From an uncultured Lachnospiraceae bacterium (lineage in GTDB: Bacteria > Bacillota > Clostridia > Lachnospirales > Lachnospiraceae), in contig CACZBF010000006.1 of the NCBI GenBank assembly GCA_902779355.1, positions 162,163 through 226,162 of the forward strand: 64,000 nucleotides of DNA. The letters are read 5' to 3'. Under the pieces are notes generated by a model. That model saw nothing but the letters and a program-made list of their open reading frames with translations. It made no database searches and was not told where the DNA came from. Every line of letters starts with the position of its first letter. The stretch's first letter is position 1. Position numbers and translations under genes: made by a program. Shown piece after piece: positions 7,899 through 17,329 of the stretch.

Positions 7899-9785
7899 TT
7901 ACTCAAAAGAGTCGTCCGGTGCGATCCGCATACCATTCAAGGCGACCTCTTCCGGGTCTAATTCCTCCCCGTTTGAGGGAAACAGCTCTTCGAATTCTTC
8001 TCTCGTAATCTTTTCTTTTTCCATCAAAAGCGCTGCACAACGATCCAGGATTTCCCTGTTCTCGGTCAAAATCTCTGTCGCTTTCTGATAACATTCATCG
8101 ATGATCCGCTTCACCTCTTCATCGATCTTACGCGCCACATCCTCACCGTAGCCTCTTGTGTGCGCCAGATCTCTGCCGATGAAGACCTCATCTTCCTCAT
8201 TGTCGTAATTGATGAGACCGATCTCATCCGACATCCCGTATTTCGTCACCATGGACTTCGCAAGATGCGTCGCCTGCTTGATATCCTGCGAAGCACCGGT
8301 CGTCACATCCCCGAAGATCAAAGATTCCGCTACGCGGCCGCCGAGATCCACTGTGATCTCCTGCAGCATCTTACCACGGAAGTTGAACATCTCATCCCGC
8401 TCCGGCAGCGGCATCGTATAACCGGCTGCGCCGAGCCCAGTCGGAATGATGGATACCGAATACACCGGTCCGACATCCGGCAGCAAGTGGAAGAGGATCG
8501 CATGTCCCGATTCGTGATAGGCCGTGATCCGCTTCTCTTTTTCGCTGATCACACGGCTCTTTTTCTCCGCGCCGATCCCGACCTTGACAAAAGAACGCCT
8601 GATATCATCCTGACGGATGTACTTGCGGTTTTCTCTCGCCGCCACGATCGCGGCTTCATTCAACAGGTTTTCCAAGTCTGCGCCGGTAAAGCCCGCTGTG
8701 GTCTGCGCGATCTGCTTCATATCCACATCGTCGCCAAGCGGTTTGTTCTTGGCGTGTACGGCGAGGATCTCCTCTCTGCCACCGATATCCGGTCTGCCGA
8801 CCCCGATCTTCCGGTCAAAGCGCCCCGGACGCATGATCGCGGGATCGAGGATATCCACGCGGTTTGTCGCCGCCATGACGATGATCCCTTCGTTGATCCC
8901 GAAACCGTCCATTTCTACAAGCAGTTGGTTTAAGGTCTGCTCTCTTTCATCATGTCCGCCACCGAGACCTGCACCTCTTCGTCTTGCGACCGCATCGATC
9001 TCGTCGATGAATACGATACAGGGCGCATTTTTCTTGGCATCTTCAAACAGATCACGCACACGGGATGCACCCACACCCACGAACATTTCCACAAAGTCGG
9101 AACCCGAGATTGAGAAAAACGGCACCCCCGCCTCTCCGGCAATTGCCCGGGCCAGCAAGGTTTTTCCGGTACCGGGAGGGCCGACAAGGAGCACACCTTT
9201 CGGAATCCTCGCGCCAAGCGCCGTATACTTGCCCGGATCGCTCAAGAAATCCACGATCTCTTCCAGTTCTTCCTTTTCCTCTTTCAATCCCGCAACATTC
9301 GTGAAGTTGACGGTCTTATTTTCATCCAATGTCATTCGGGCCCGGCTTTTGCCGAAATTCATCATCCGGCTGTTGGCGCCGCCTCCCTGAGACTGCCCGG
9401 AAATGATCATGAACAGGATGAACATGGCGCCGAATACCAAAAGCAGCGGCAGCAGCGTCATGAGCCAGCTTTCTTTCGGCACATCGTTCATGACGTAGGA
9501 AATGCCATCCTTTTCGAGCATGTCTTCGACTTCCCGGACATCCGAAACATAAACGCGGTAGCCGGAGCGGTCTGTCAACACCACGGCCACATTTCCGGTT
9601 GGCACCTGCTCATTTTGAGAGATCTCCGCGGATACGATCTTGTTTGCCGCAAGATCATTCTTAAACTGGTCGTAGGTCCCCGTCGGTACACGGTTTTGGC
9701 CGGAACTGAGGAAATACCAGACCAGAACGACGATCAGGATCAGGATGATATAAAAGCTGAACCCTCTGAATTGCTGTTTTTTCAT
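7899..9785 (-). CDS. ftsH: ATP-dependent membrane zinc protease FtsH
   Basis: A 628-residue AAA+ protease that unfolds and degrades membrane and regulatory proteins. There are two membrane segments (about 10-27 and 108-129) with an extracytoplasmic domain between them. Walker A is GPPGTGKT (202-209), Walker B is IVFIDEID, and the second region of homology includes [21 protein letters not shown]. The zinc site HESGH is at 424-428. The start ATG 9785 follows AGGAGA. It lies downstream of hpt and tilS, the order seen across Firmicutes. Confidence 0.98.
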   Translation of the reverse strand: MKKQQFRGFSFYIILILIVVLVWYFLSSGQNRVPTGTYDQFKNDLAANKIVSAEISQNEQVPTGNVAVVLTDRSGYRVYVSDVREVEDMLEKDGISYVMNDVPKESWLMTLLPLLLVFGAMFILFMIISGQSQGGGANSRMMNFGKSRARMTLDENKTVNFTNVAGLKEEKEELEEIVDFLSDPGKYTALGARIPKGVLLVGPPGTGKTLLARAIAGEAGVPFFSISGSDFVEMFVGVGASRVRDLFEDAKKNAPCIVFIDEIDAVARRRGAGLGGGHDEREQTLNQLLVEMDGFGINEGIIVMAATNRVDILDPAIMRPGRFDRKIGVGRPDIGGREEILAVHAKNKPLGDDVDMKQIAQTTAGFTGADLENLLNEAAIVAARENRKYIRQDDIRRSFVKVGIGAEKKSRVISEKEKRITAYHESGHAILFHLLPDVGPVYSVSIIPTGLGAAGYTMPLPERDEMFNFRGKMLQEITVDLGGRVAESLIFGDVTTGASQDIKQATHLAKSMVTKYGMSDEIGLINYDNEEDEVFIGRDLAHTRGYGEDVARKIDEEVKRIIDECYQKATEILTENREILDRCAALLMEKEKITREEFEELFPSNGEELDPEEVALNGMRIAPDDSFE

Positions 9786-9805
9786 CTTTTCTCCTATGTG
9801 TTCCC

Positions 9806-10333
9806 CTATCCGTCAAGCTCTACGCAGCCGATATAGGGTAGATTCCGATATTTTTGCGCATAGTCGAGGCCGTAGCCTACAACAAATTTGTCTTCGATCT
9901 CAAACGCCGTGTACTTCACATCGACGGGTTTTACCCGGCGGGACGGTTTGTCCAGCATCGTACAGAGCGTCAGGCTCTTGGGGTTACGTGCCTTCAAATA
10001 CTCCAGCAGATAAGTAAGCGTCCGACCCGAATCCACGATATCCTCTACGACCAGAACATTTTTACCTTTGATCGGTTCGTCGAGGTCTTTGACGATCTTC
10101 ACGACACCGCTGGATTTGGTCGCATCGCCATAGCTGCTGACCGACATAAAGTCTAAAGAAACCGGAAGCGTGATCCGCTTTGCAAGCTCACAGGAGAAGA
10201 AAACGCCGCCTTTTAAGATCGTGATCAAATGGAGTTCTTCTCCGGCAAAGTCTTCGCTGATCTGCTTTGCCACCTCCGCGATCCGCTTATCCACATCCGC
10301 TTCCGAAATCATAACACTGATTTTTTCACTCAT
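9806..10333 (-). CDS. hpt: Hypoxanthine phosphoribosyltransferase
   Basis: Salvages hypoxanthine (and usually guanine) to the nucleotide with PRPP. The 175 residues have the PRPP loop VLVVEDIVDSGRTL and the flexible-loop region SSYGDATKSSG. The C-terminal base-binding part contains DKFVVGYGLDY. It overlaps the end of tilS by 8 bp and is followed by ftsH after 20 bp, so tilS-hpt-ftsH form one transcript. Confidence 0.97.
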   Translation of the reverse strand: MSEKISVMISEADVDKRIAEVAKQISEDFAGEELHLITILKGGVFFSCELAKRITLPVSLDFMSVSSYGDATKSSGVVKIVKDLDEPIKGKNVLVVEDIVDSGRTLTYLLEYLKARNPKSLTLCTMLDKPSRRVKPVDVKYTAFEIEDKFVVGYGLDYAQKYRNLPYIGCVELDG

Positions 10334-11717
10334 TTTCCAATCCCCCTATATAAAGTACTTCGATGATCCGTTTGGTCTCGTCCGTGACCTTGTAATACGC
10401 GCTGACACGTCTTCCGATCACCCAGACCACATGGTCGCCGTCACAAAGGAGCGGGAGGTCTCCCCGTTCTTCGCCGGGCACTTTTTCATCGATCAGATAT
10501 TTTTTCAGGCTTTTCTTTCCACCCGTATCATCGATCTGCAGATAGTCCCCGCTTCGCCGTGTCCGCACCTGCAGACTGTTTTTTATTTTATCATAGTCCA
10601 GCCATTTCGTATACTTTTTTTTCGGAATCAAAAGGTCGTTTGGTCTGTCAAAGACGCGCATCTGCACGAGTTTTTGCATTTCTTCCGGTGTCTTGCCGCG
10701 CGTCTGCTCCTTCGCCGCCGTATGGAGTCTGACAAGCCGCACACCCTGATAGATCCGCTGCGCATTCACGTCGTAGGGAAGGGATAACTGACGTCCGGAC
10801 TGGTTTTCCATCAGATCTATCACGGCTTCCACATGAGATCTTTCAATGTCCTTTTTGCTGCCCGCCGCAGCAGCGATCGCTTCATACACGATCCGTCGTT
10901 TCATAAGCGTCTGGTAAGTTTCATATGGCTCTTTTTTAATCACAAGCGGGATTTCTGCTGTCAGACACTTCGTGAGGGCTGTCTTCGTCTCCGTTTCCAG
11001 GTAATCCTCCAGCTCGCCGAGGTCTTCTGCGGCTGACGCAATATGGCCCTCTGCGCCGGGACAGATCGACTCCAGCACCGGCATCACGTCATGACGGAGT
11101 TTATTTCTCGCATAGGTCGTATCCGTGTTGCTCGGATCCTCCCGCCATGCGGCATTTTTCTCTTTCAGATATGCGACGATATCGCCACGTTTCGCAAAGA
11201 GGAGCGGACGAATTAGTCCCGACTGCACGGATTGTATCCCTTTAAGACCCTTTACCGAGCTGCCGCGGATCAGGTGAAACAGCACAGTCTCCGCCTGATC
11301 ACCTCTGGTATGCGCTGTCGCCAGGAGCACGCGTTTTTCCGGTGTTTCTGATTGCAGTTCCTGGCGGTATTCTTCAAAGGCGCGATAGCGAAGGCTCCTC
11401 GCCGCTTCCTCCAGAGACAGATGATGCTCTTTAGCAAATACCGGCGCCGATACTGCCGTCACTTTACAGGGAATCCCGGCTTCTTCACAAAGCTGTTGCA
11501 CAAAGGATGCATCTTCCCTGCTCTCGTCGCCACGGATGCCATGCTCTACGTGTATCACCGAGAGGTCAAGATCCATTTTCTCCTTCCATTCCTGCAGCAA
11601 TAAAAAAAGACAGACCGAATCGGCTCCGCCGGATACACCGGCTATGATGCGGTCTCCCTTTTGTATCATGTCATGTTTCTTACAGTAATCCTTCAGATCT
11701 TCAAACAACGTGCCCAA
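10326..11717 (-). CDS. tilS: tRNA(Ile) lysidine synthase
   Basis: Converts C34 of the CAU-anticodon isoleucine tRNA to lysidine, an essential decoding change. The 463-residue protein has the PP-loop GVSGGADS near residue 28, the TAHTRGDQAETVLFHLIRGS stretch, and the TilS substrate-binding and C-terminal domains. It uses a TTG start at 11715-11717, immediately after the TAA stop of divIC, so translation is likely coupled. It overlaps hpt at its 3' end. Confidence 0.96.
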   Translation of the reverse strand: MGTLFEDLKDYCKKHDMIQKGDRIIAGVSGGADSVCLFLLLQEWKEKMDLDLSVIHVEHGIRGDESREDASFVQQLCEEAGIPCKVTAVSAPVFAKEHHLSLEEAARSLRYRAFEEYRQELQSETPEKRVLLATAHTRGDQAETVLFHLIRGSSVKGLKGIQSVQSGLIRPLLFAKRGDIVAYLKEKNAAWREDPSNTDTTYARNKLRHDVMPVLESICPGAEGHIASAAEDLGELEDYLETETKTALTKCLTAEIPLVIKKEPYETYQTLMKRRIVYEAIAAAAGSKKDIERSHVEAVIDLMENQSGRQLSLPYDVNAQRIYQGVRLVRLHTAAKEQTRGKTPEEMQKLVQMRVFDRPNDLLIPKKKYTKWLDYDKIKNSLQVRTRRSGDYLQIDDTGGKKSLKKYLIDEKVPGEERGDLPLLCDGDHVVWVIGRRVSAYYKVTDETKRIIEVLYIGGLENE

Positions 11718-12017
11718 TTAGTTCCCTTTTTCTTCCTTAAAGACGATCTCATTCTCATGCACGAGTCCGAGTTTGCTCTTTGCGATGTCTTCAATGTACT
11801 GCGGCGACTTCGTGTATTCCTCATACTGCTGCAGGCGCTGCTGCTCCTCATCCGCCTCTTCCAGCTCCCGCTGCAGCACTTCCTGCCTCGCCGCATATTC
11901 CTGGTTCTTCTCGTAGAGGTTCACGATCTGAATGGACATCACAACGACAAACGTCGTGACGATCAACGAAATAATGACGCGTCCTGCGGGATTTTCTTTC
12001 TGTCTGCGCATTTGCAT
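11718..12017 (-). CDS. divIC: DivIC/FtsB-type septum formation initiator
   Basis: A 99-residue bitopic protein with a short basic cytoplasmic N-terminus, one membrane segment (VIISLIVTTFVVVMSIQIV), a coiled coil (NLYEKNQEYAARQEVLQREL onward) and a small C-terminal domain (YIEDIAKSKLGLVHENEIVF). The family joins FtsL and DivIB at the division site. It sits between rqcP and tilS. In Bacillus the interval between rqcP and divIC holds yabP and yabQ (sporulation), which are absent here. Confidence 0.92.
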   Translation of the reverse strand: MQMRRQKENPAGRVIISLIVTTFVVVMSIQIVNLYEKNQEYAARQEVLQRELEEADEEQQRLQQYEEYTKSPQYIEDIAKSKLGLVHENEIVFKEEKGN

Positions 12018-12143
12018 GATCGCTCGCCTCCTTTCCCAGAATCTTTCGGCCTATCATACCAATTTCATTCTACTTATTCCAGGTTTCTTTTTCAAGGGAT
12101 TTTCTGTAGAAATTTAATATATATATAATATTTTGTTTTCGGA

Positions 12144-12389
12144 TCATTCCGAAAGGTAGGTAAAGAGTTCCCCTGCCTCTTCCTTTTTTGTGGTCTCGGC
12201 GATCGCCTTGACCTGCACTTTTACGGTTTTCTGGCCGAATACGATCTCTATGATATCACCCGGTTTCACTGTCTGTGATGCCTTCGCGACTTTTCCGTTG
12301 ACACTCACACGACCAGCGTCGCAAGCCTCATTCGCAATGGTCCGCCGCTTGATCAAGCGGGATACTTTCAAAAACTTGTCTAGTCTCAT
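12144..12389 (-). CDS. rqcP: S4-domain ribosome quality control factor RqcP
   Basis: The start is ATG 12389 (MRLDKFLKVSRLIKRRT) behind AGGAG; the longer frame to 12461 is an artefact. The 81-residue product is almost entirely an S4 RNA-binding domain: DKFLKVSRLIKRRTIANEAC followed by GRVSVNGKVAK and VKPGDIIEI. RqcP (YabO/Hsp15-like) stabilises the obstructed 50S subunit during alanine tailing by RqcH. Its position near hup and divIC matches other Firmicutes. About 126 bp separate it from divIC and hold nothing that I recognise. Confidence 0.92.
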   Translation of the reverse strand: MRLDKFLKVSRLIKRRTIANEACDAGRVSVNGKVAKASQTVKPGDIIEIVFGQKTVKVQVKAIAETTKKEEAGELFTYLSE

Positions 12390-12462
12390 GCTACACTCCT
12401 TTTGGCATTCTCCAAAAATTATATCGGTTTTTACTTTTTGAATCTTAACCCCTTTTTCCAAA

Positions 12463-12498
12463 AAAGAAAAAGCCGCCGGAATCTCCGACGGCTTTTTT
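12463..12498 (-). terminator. Intrinsic terminator after hup
   Basis: On the minus strand AGCCGTCGG pairs with CCGGCGGCT (one G-U pair), with a short loop and then a T-rich run. It lies directly behind the hup stop and would insulate the highly expressed hup from rqcP. Confidence 0.8.
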
Positions 12499-12516
12499 CT
12501 GTTTCCAAACTGTCTG

Positions 12517-12795
12517 TTAATTGATGGAATCCTTCAGAGCCTTGCCAGCTTTGAACTTCGGCGCCTTCGATGCCGGAATCTTCATCTCTTTGCCGGTCTG
12601 CGGGTTACGGCCGACTCTTGCTGCTCTCTTGGATACTTCGAACGTACCAAAACCAACAAGCTGTACTTTCTCACCCTTCTTCAGCTCTTCTGCAACAACC
12701 TCGGTGAATGCCTTGATCGATGCTTCCGCGTCCTTCTTGGAAAGGGAAGTCTTATCAGCGATCGCCGATACCAATTCTGCTTTGTTCATGTTCAA
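12517..12795 (-). CDS. hup: DNA-binding protein HU
   Basis: A 92-residue HU/IHF family nucleoid protein. MNKAELVSAIADKTSLSKKD starts the helical body, the middle holds GEKVQLVGFGTFEVSKRAAR, and the arm carries the family signature GRNPQTGKEMKIPASK. It bends and compacts DNA as a dimer. The RBS is AGGAGG. Its own consensus promoter lies at 12832-12860 and a strong terminator follows the stop, so it is probably a single-gene unit. Confidence 0.97.
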   Translation of the reverse strand: MNMNKAELVSAIADKTSLSKKDAEASIKAFTEVVAEELKKGEKVQLVGFGTFEVSKRAARVGRNPQTGKEMKIPASKAPKFKAGKALKDSIN

Positions 12796-12831
12796 AAACC
12801 TCCTAATAAAGTCGTTCGTGATTACTGTATA

Positions 12832-12860
12832 TTTATACTTGTTTTGGAAATGTTTGTCAA
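12832..12860 (-). promoter_or_regulatory. Consensus promoter of hup
   Basis: On the minus strand TTGACA (12860-12855), a 17-bp spacer and TATAAA (12837-12832). The start point would lie about 30 nt before the hup ATG. Confidence 0.85.
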
Positions 12861-12886
12861 GCGAAAAACGTTGATATATCGCTATT

Positions 12887-14626
12887 TTATCGAGATTTAA
12901 CTTCCTCGATCATTGCCAGGACGTCCTTTGTCAATGCCGACGTCTTGTTTTGCGCGTCATCAAAGGAGTTTCCGCGGGTGCCGATGTAGAGTTTGATCTT
13001 CGGTTCCGTACCGCTCGGGCGGACGCAAACCCATGCAGCATCCGTGAGTTCGTAATAGAGTACATTTGCCTTAGGAAGACCGGTCGGCGTGGTCTTGCCA
13101 GTCACAAGATCCGTGACACAATCCTTCTGGTAGTCGCGCATCACCGTCACCTTGTAGTCTCCGATCGTTTGCACCGCTTCCTCACGCAGCACGGTCATGA
13201 TCTCCTTGATCTTCGCAAGTCCCTCCATGCCTTTCAGCTCAATGGACTCCACATGCTCTTGATAATAGCCGTATTTCTCATACATCTCGAGCATCGCATC
13301 CCAGAGCGTCATACCCTTTGTCTTGTAATAAGCCGCCGCTTCACAGAGGAACATGGAGGCCGCTACCGCATCCTTATCCCTTGCGTAGGTGCCGGGCAGA
13401 CACCCGTAGCTCTCCTCCATACCGAAGAGATACGTGCCCTTGCCACTCTCTTCAAACTGCAGGATCTGCTGGCCGATATATTTGAAACCGGTCAACACCT
13501 CGATCAACCGAATCCCGTATGCCTTTGCAATGGCATCTGCCATTGTCGTCGTCACAATGGACCGGATATAAGCGCCGTCCTGCGGGATCTGCCCCTTTTC
13601 CTTCTTCTGGCTCAGGATATATTCGCCAATGAGACAGCCGGACATATTGCCGGTCAACGGATGATACTCGCCGGTCTTCGCATCTTTGACATAAACGCCC
13701 AGGCGGTCCGCATCCGGATCCGTCGCCAGGATCAGATCCGCATTCTTCTCTTTTCCGAGCTTCACGCCGAGCTCAAAGGCTTTTTCCGTCTCCGGATTCG
13801 GGTAACCCACAGTCGGGAAATCGCCGTCCGGCTTCTCCTGCTCCGGTACGACGTAAACATGCTTGAAGCCGATCTCCTTCAACACGCGGCGGACCGGGAT
13901 ATTTCCGGTGCCGTGCAGCGGCGTGTAAACGATCGTCAGATTGTCCGCCATCTGATCGATGCAGTCCTGACGCAGGATGAGACGCTTGATCTCCTCCAGA
14001 TAGGGGGCGTCAACATCTTCTCCGATGACCTGATAGAGCCCTTTTGCCTTCGCATCTGCAAGCTCCATGGTCTTCACGGTGGACCAGTCCGTCACCTTTC
14101 GGACTTCCGCCATAATGCCCGTGTCATGCGGCGGCGTGATCTGTGCGCCATCCGCCCAGTAGACCTTGTATCCGTTGTATTCTGCAGGGTTGTGACTCGC
14201 GGTTACATTGATCCCTGCCGTGCAGTGAAGCTTTCTGACAGCATAGGAAAGCTCCGGGGTCGGCCGAAGGGATTCAAACACGTATGCCTTGATCCCATTT
14301 GCAGCCAGACACAGTGCCGCAGCATCCGCAAACTCCGGAGAGAAATGTCTGGAATCGTAAGAAATGGCGACGCCCTGCGCCTCGGTCCCCACACTCAGAA
14401 TATAGTTTGCCAGTCCCTGGGTCGCTTTCCGCACCGTGTAAAGGTTCATCCGGTTGGTTCCCGCGCCGATGACCCCGCGGAGGCCGGCCGTACCGAATTC
14501 AAGGTCTGTATAAAACCGTTCCTCGATTTCCTTCTCATTGCCACGCAGCGCTTCCAGCTCTTTTTTCGTCCCCTCGTCAAAATAAGGATCCGAAAGCCAT
14601 GCCTCGTAAGTCTCTTTGTAACCCAT
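12887..14626 (-). CDS. pgcA: Phosphoglucomutase/phosphomannomutase (PgcA type)
   Basis: Interconverts glucose-1-phosphate and glucose-6-phosphate. I take ATG 14626 (MGYKETYEAWLSDPY) after AAAGGAGGG rather than the frame open to 14659. The 579-residue product has the phosphoserine loop NVTASHNPAEYNGYKVYW, the metal loop ATDPDADRLGV, the sugar loop EESYGCLPGTY and the phosphate loop RPSGTEPKIKLY. It has the long PgcA architecture rather than the ManB/GlmM one. It lies alone between hup and a lipoprotein gene. It may feed UDP-glucose for wall or glycolipid polymers. Confidence 0.95.
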   Translation of the reverse strand: MGYKETYEAWLSDPYFDEGTKKELEALRGNEKEIEERFYTDLEFGTAGLRGVIGAGTNRMNLYTVRKATQGLANYILSVGTEAQGVAISYDSRHFSPEFADAAALCLAANGIKAYVFESLRPTPELSYAVRKLHCTAGINVTASHNPAEYNGYKVYWADGAQITPPHDTGIMAEVRKVTDWSTVKTMELADAKAKGLYQVIGEDVDAPYLEEIKRLILRQDCIDQMADNLTIVYTPLHGTGNIPVRRVLKEIGFKHVYVVPEQEKPDGDFPTVGYPNPETEKAFELGVKLGKEKNADLILATDPDADRLGVYVKDAKTGEYHPLTGNMSGCLIGEYILSQKKEKGQIPQDGAYIRSIVTTTMADAIAKAYGIRLIEVLTGFKYIGQQILQFEESGKGTYLFGMEESYGCLPGTYARDKDAVAASMFLCEAAAYYKTKGMTLWDAMLEMYEKYGYYQEHVESIELKGMEGLAKIKEIMTVLREEAVQTIGDYKVTVMRDYQKDCVTDLVTGKTTPTGLPKANVLYYELTDAAWVCVRPSGTEPKIKLYIGTRGNSFDDAQNKTSALTKDVLAMIEEVKSR

Positions 14627-14686
14627 GTCGTTCCCTCCTTTAATCCGTTTTATCGTCACTGTCGTTCTTTGTGTATGAATGGTCGT

Positions 14687-16003
14687 TTACTCCGAGCTAA
14701 GCGAAGAAGTACCGGTCAGCGTATCGAGCATCCCGGTCAGCGTATCCAAGGCCGACTCTGCGACTGCCTGCTCGGCTTCTCTCCGTGCATTTGTACTTGT
14801 GCCGCCGGAATTTGCCAGACTGCCGGCCAGTGACCCTGCTGCACCTTCTCCGTTTGCCTGCGGGTTTCCTGCAGATGAGGCGTCCGTAGCCGATGCCGCT
14901 TCTGTTGTCTCTTTTCTGCTCCCGGAGGTACCCTCCTTGGAAAGCGGGATCTCTATTTCCGCAGAAGGGCTGTTTACGAGAAGCCTGCTCTGCCAGTCAT
15001 CATAGCCGTCTGCCGTGATCGTCAGCGCATGAAGCCCGTAACGCACCTGTTCCGGCTGCTCCGGATCCATCTTTTTCCCGTCCAGATAGACGGTTGCGCC
15101 TTCCGCATCTGTTGTCACTTTCAGATCACAATATTTCGGTCCTTCCCCTTTCAGCGCGGAAAGATCCACCGCCACGCGCTGTCCGCGCTTCACCGCAACG
15201 ACCGTGCTGTCTCCCCAGCCGTCGTTCGCCACCGTCAGGACGTGTGTCCCTTCCGGGGCGTCGATCTCCATATTTTCCGTGATCTTTAAGTACTGCGCAT
15301 TGTCAAGATTGAGCCACCCGTCGAGAAAGACCCCGATATTGCGCAGCTCGATCGTACCCGTGCCCGTGACGATCGTCATGGAGAGGATATCCCGATCCAG
15401 CCCCGTCACGTTCAGCCTGTCACCTTCCTGAATGCTGTAGAGCCCTGTGTTTTTGCCGTCTGTATAGACGGGAATCTCCTTATTCAGGCGGTAATTGGAT
15501 CCATGGAGCGTAAAGATCATACGATCCGTATCTACGGTGTAATCTGTCACGTCCTGCTCATTCCACGTCCGATCTGTGAGTCTCACGTTCGACAGAATGC
15601 CACTGTCAAAAAAGTCTAACGTCACCGCGTCTCCGTAATGGATCTGCGCCAAGGACACCATCGTCTCATATTTATCCGAAAAGACCGTCGCGCCTGAGTA
15701 AAAGGCATCTGTTTCTTCGCCGGTCTCGATGTTTCGTACATGCAAAACCCCATTGACAGTGTCTGTGGAAAGCAGGAGGTAGAGTGGTCCTTGCGATGCC
15801 TCGACATCCTGATCTGCCGCAGTAGTTTGGTCTGCCACCGGATCGGCAGGCTCTGTCGTCTGCATTTCTTCTGTGGGCGCTTCAGAGGTCTGCTTCGGCG
15901 CTGTCTCCTGTGCAGGCTGCGCTGCCGCACCGGTCAGATTTTGGCATCCGGTGCATAAAAGCAGTATTCCGATGAACGCGCAACACAGACTCCTTTTCCT
16001 CAT
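14687..16003 (-). CDS. PEGA-domain lipoprotein
   Basis: A 438-residue exported protein with signal peptide and lipobox LLLCTGC. A Thr/Glu/Ala-rich linker (about 25-70) is followed by beta-rich repeats, including PEGA-like units (IDAPEGTHVLTVANDGWGD and ATVYLDGKKMDPEQPEQVRYG). The C-terminus is low-complexity and Ser/Gly/Ala-rich. PEGA domains are thought to contact the cell wall. The ATG overlaps the cca stop as ATGA, so it is translated from the proS-cca transcript although its link to tRNA genes is not obvious. Function unknown. Confidence 0.85.
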   Translation of the reverse strand: MRKRSLCCAFIGILLLCTGCQNLTGAAAQPAQETAPKQTSEAPTEEMQTTEPADPVADQTTAADQDVEASQGPLYLLLSTDTVNGVLHVRNIETGEETDAFYSGATVFSDKYETMVSLAQIHYGDAVTLDFFDSGILSNVRLTDRTWNEQDVTDYTVDTDRMIFTLHGSNYRLNKEIPVYTDGKNTGLYSIQEGDRLNVTGLDRDILSMTIVTGTGTIELRNIGVFLDGWLNLDNAQYLKITENMEIDAPEGTHVLTVANDGWGDSTVVAVKRGQRVAVDLSALKGEGPKYCDLKVTTDAEGATVYLDGKKMDPEQPEQVRYGLHALTITADGYDDWQSRLLVNSPSAEIEIPLSKEGTSGSRKETTEAASATDASSAGNPQANGEGAAGSLAGSLANSGGTSTNARREAEQAVAESALDTLTGMLDTLTGTSSLSSE

Positions 16004-17325
16004 TTTTCCACTATCCTCATCAGCTGCTCTTTCGTATTCAGTGAAGGATCCGAAAGCACCCGGTCTAAAAGCTTTTGCAGGACTTCTCCGACTGCCGGGC
16101 CTGCTTTCACGCCCGCTGCCATCAGATCCGATCCATCCACTGCCAGGTCCTTCACAGACAAGCAGTCCCCGCGCTGCAGGATCGTCTCATAAAGTTGTGT
16201 GAAAGATCGGATCAGATCCAGCTTTTCCTGTCTATGGTATTCGCTCTGTGCCAGAACATCCGCTTCTTTCACCAGAAACAGATCCGGAAATGCCTCGATC
16301 CCGATCTTCACGATCGCACGTCGAACGGATTCTTCCGTCAAGTCCGGCTTTTCGTCATGCCACCGGACGAGCCGCATCACCTTTTTGATCGTGTCATTGT
16401 CAAACTTCAAACGGCGCAGCGCCTTTTGCGTGATCTCGGCGCTTTTCACCTGATGGCCGTAAAAATGATCCCGGCCGTTTGCATCCGTCGTCCGTGAAAG
16501 GGGCTTCCCTGTATCATGGAACAGCATCGCCAGACGCAGCACACGATCCGCTTTGATCTTTTTCACACTCTCGATCGTATGCGTCCCCACATCATAGCAA
16601 TGGTGCGGGGTATTCTGTGGGGTGCGCATCATCGCATCAAATTCCGGGAGGATCACAGCCGTCATCCCGGTCTCATAGCATGACAGGAGTTTTTCCGGGT
16701 GATCCGAGAGAAGGATTTTCAACAGTTCTTCACGAATCCGCTCGGCGCTGATATCCTGCAGCGTCCCGGCAAGTTCTTCCGCAGCCGCATAGGTCTTTTC
16801 TTCCACAAGAAAATCAAGTTGCGCAGAAAAACGGATCGCCCGCAGAATCCGGAGCGCATCCTCCGCAAACCGCTCTTTCGGGTCGCCAACGGCCCGAACA
16901 ATGCCGTTTTCCAGATCGTCCATACCGCCGAAAAGATCCACAACCCCGTCACGGTCACTATAAGCCATCGCATTGATCGTAAAATCACGGCGGCGCAGGT
17001 CTTCTTTCAGACTTTCCGTAAAGGTCACATGATCCGGATGTCGTCGATCCGAATAGTCCCCGTCGATCCGATAGGTCGTGACTTCATAAGCGTCTTTCCC
17101 ATTCAGCACCGTCACGGTCCCATGTTCGATCCCGGTGTCCACCGTACGTCGAAACAGCCCTTTGATCTGCTCCGGAAGCGCAGAAGTCGTAATGTCCCAG
17201 TCATGGGGCGTTTTATCAAGCAGTGAATCCCGCACGCAGCCGCCCACTGCATAGGCTTCATAGCCGGCATCCTGCAGAGTTTTTATGATGTCACTTACTT
17301 TTTCCGGAAGCCTGATCGTCCTCAT
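16000..17325 (-). CDS. cca: CCA-adding tRNA nucleotidyltransferase with HD domain
   Basis: Adds or repairs the 3' CCA of tRNAs. The 441 residues hold the class II nucleotidyltransferase head (YAVGGCVRDSLLDKTPHDWD, with the catalytic D-W-D), the RRRDFTINAMAYS motif, and the template-recognition region around residue 160. An HD hydrolase domain follows (AMLFHDTGKP). The ATG 17325 lies 4 bp after the proS stop with a weak AAAGG. Its 3' end overlaps the PEGA lipoprotein gene by 4 bp. Confidence 0.96.
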   Translation of the reverse strand: MRTIRLPEKVSDIIKTLQDAGYEAYAVGGCVRDSLLDKTPHDWDITTSALPEQIKGLFRRTVDTGIEHGTVTVLNGKDAYEVTTYRIDGDYSDRRHPDHVTFTESLKEDLRRRDFTINAMAYSDRDGVVDLFGGMDDLENGIVRAVGDPKERFAEDALRILRAIRFSAQLDFLVEEKTYAAAEELAGTLQDISAERIREELLKILLSDHPEKLLSCYETGMTAVILPEFDAMMRTPQNTPHHCYDVGTHTIESVKKIKADRVLRLAMLFHDTGKPLSRTTDANGRDHFYGHQVKSAEITQKALRRLKFDNDTIKKVMRLVRWHDEKPDLTEESVRRAIVKIGIEAFPDLFLVKEADVLAQSEYHRQEKLDLIRSFTQLYETILQRGDCLSVKDLAVDGSDLMAAGVKAGPAVGEVLQKLLDRVLSDPSLNTKEQLMRIVEK

Positions 17326-17329
17326 CCGG

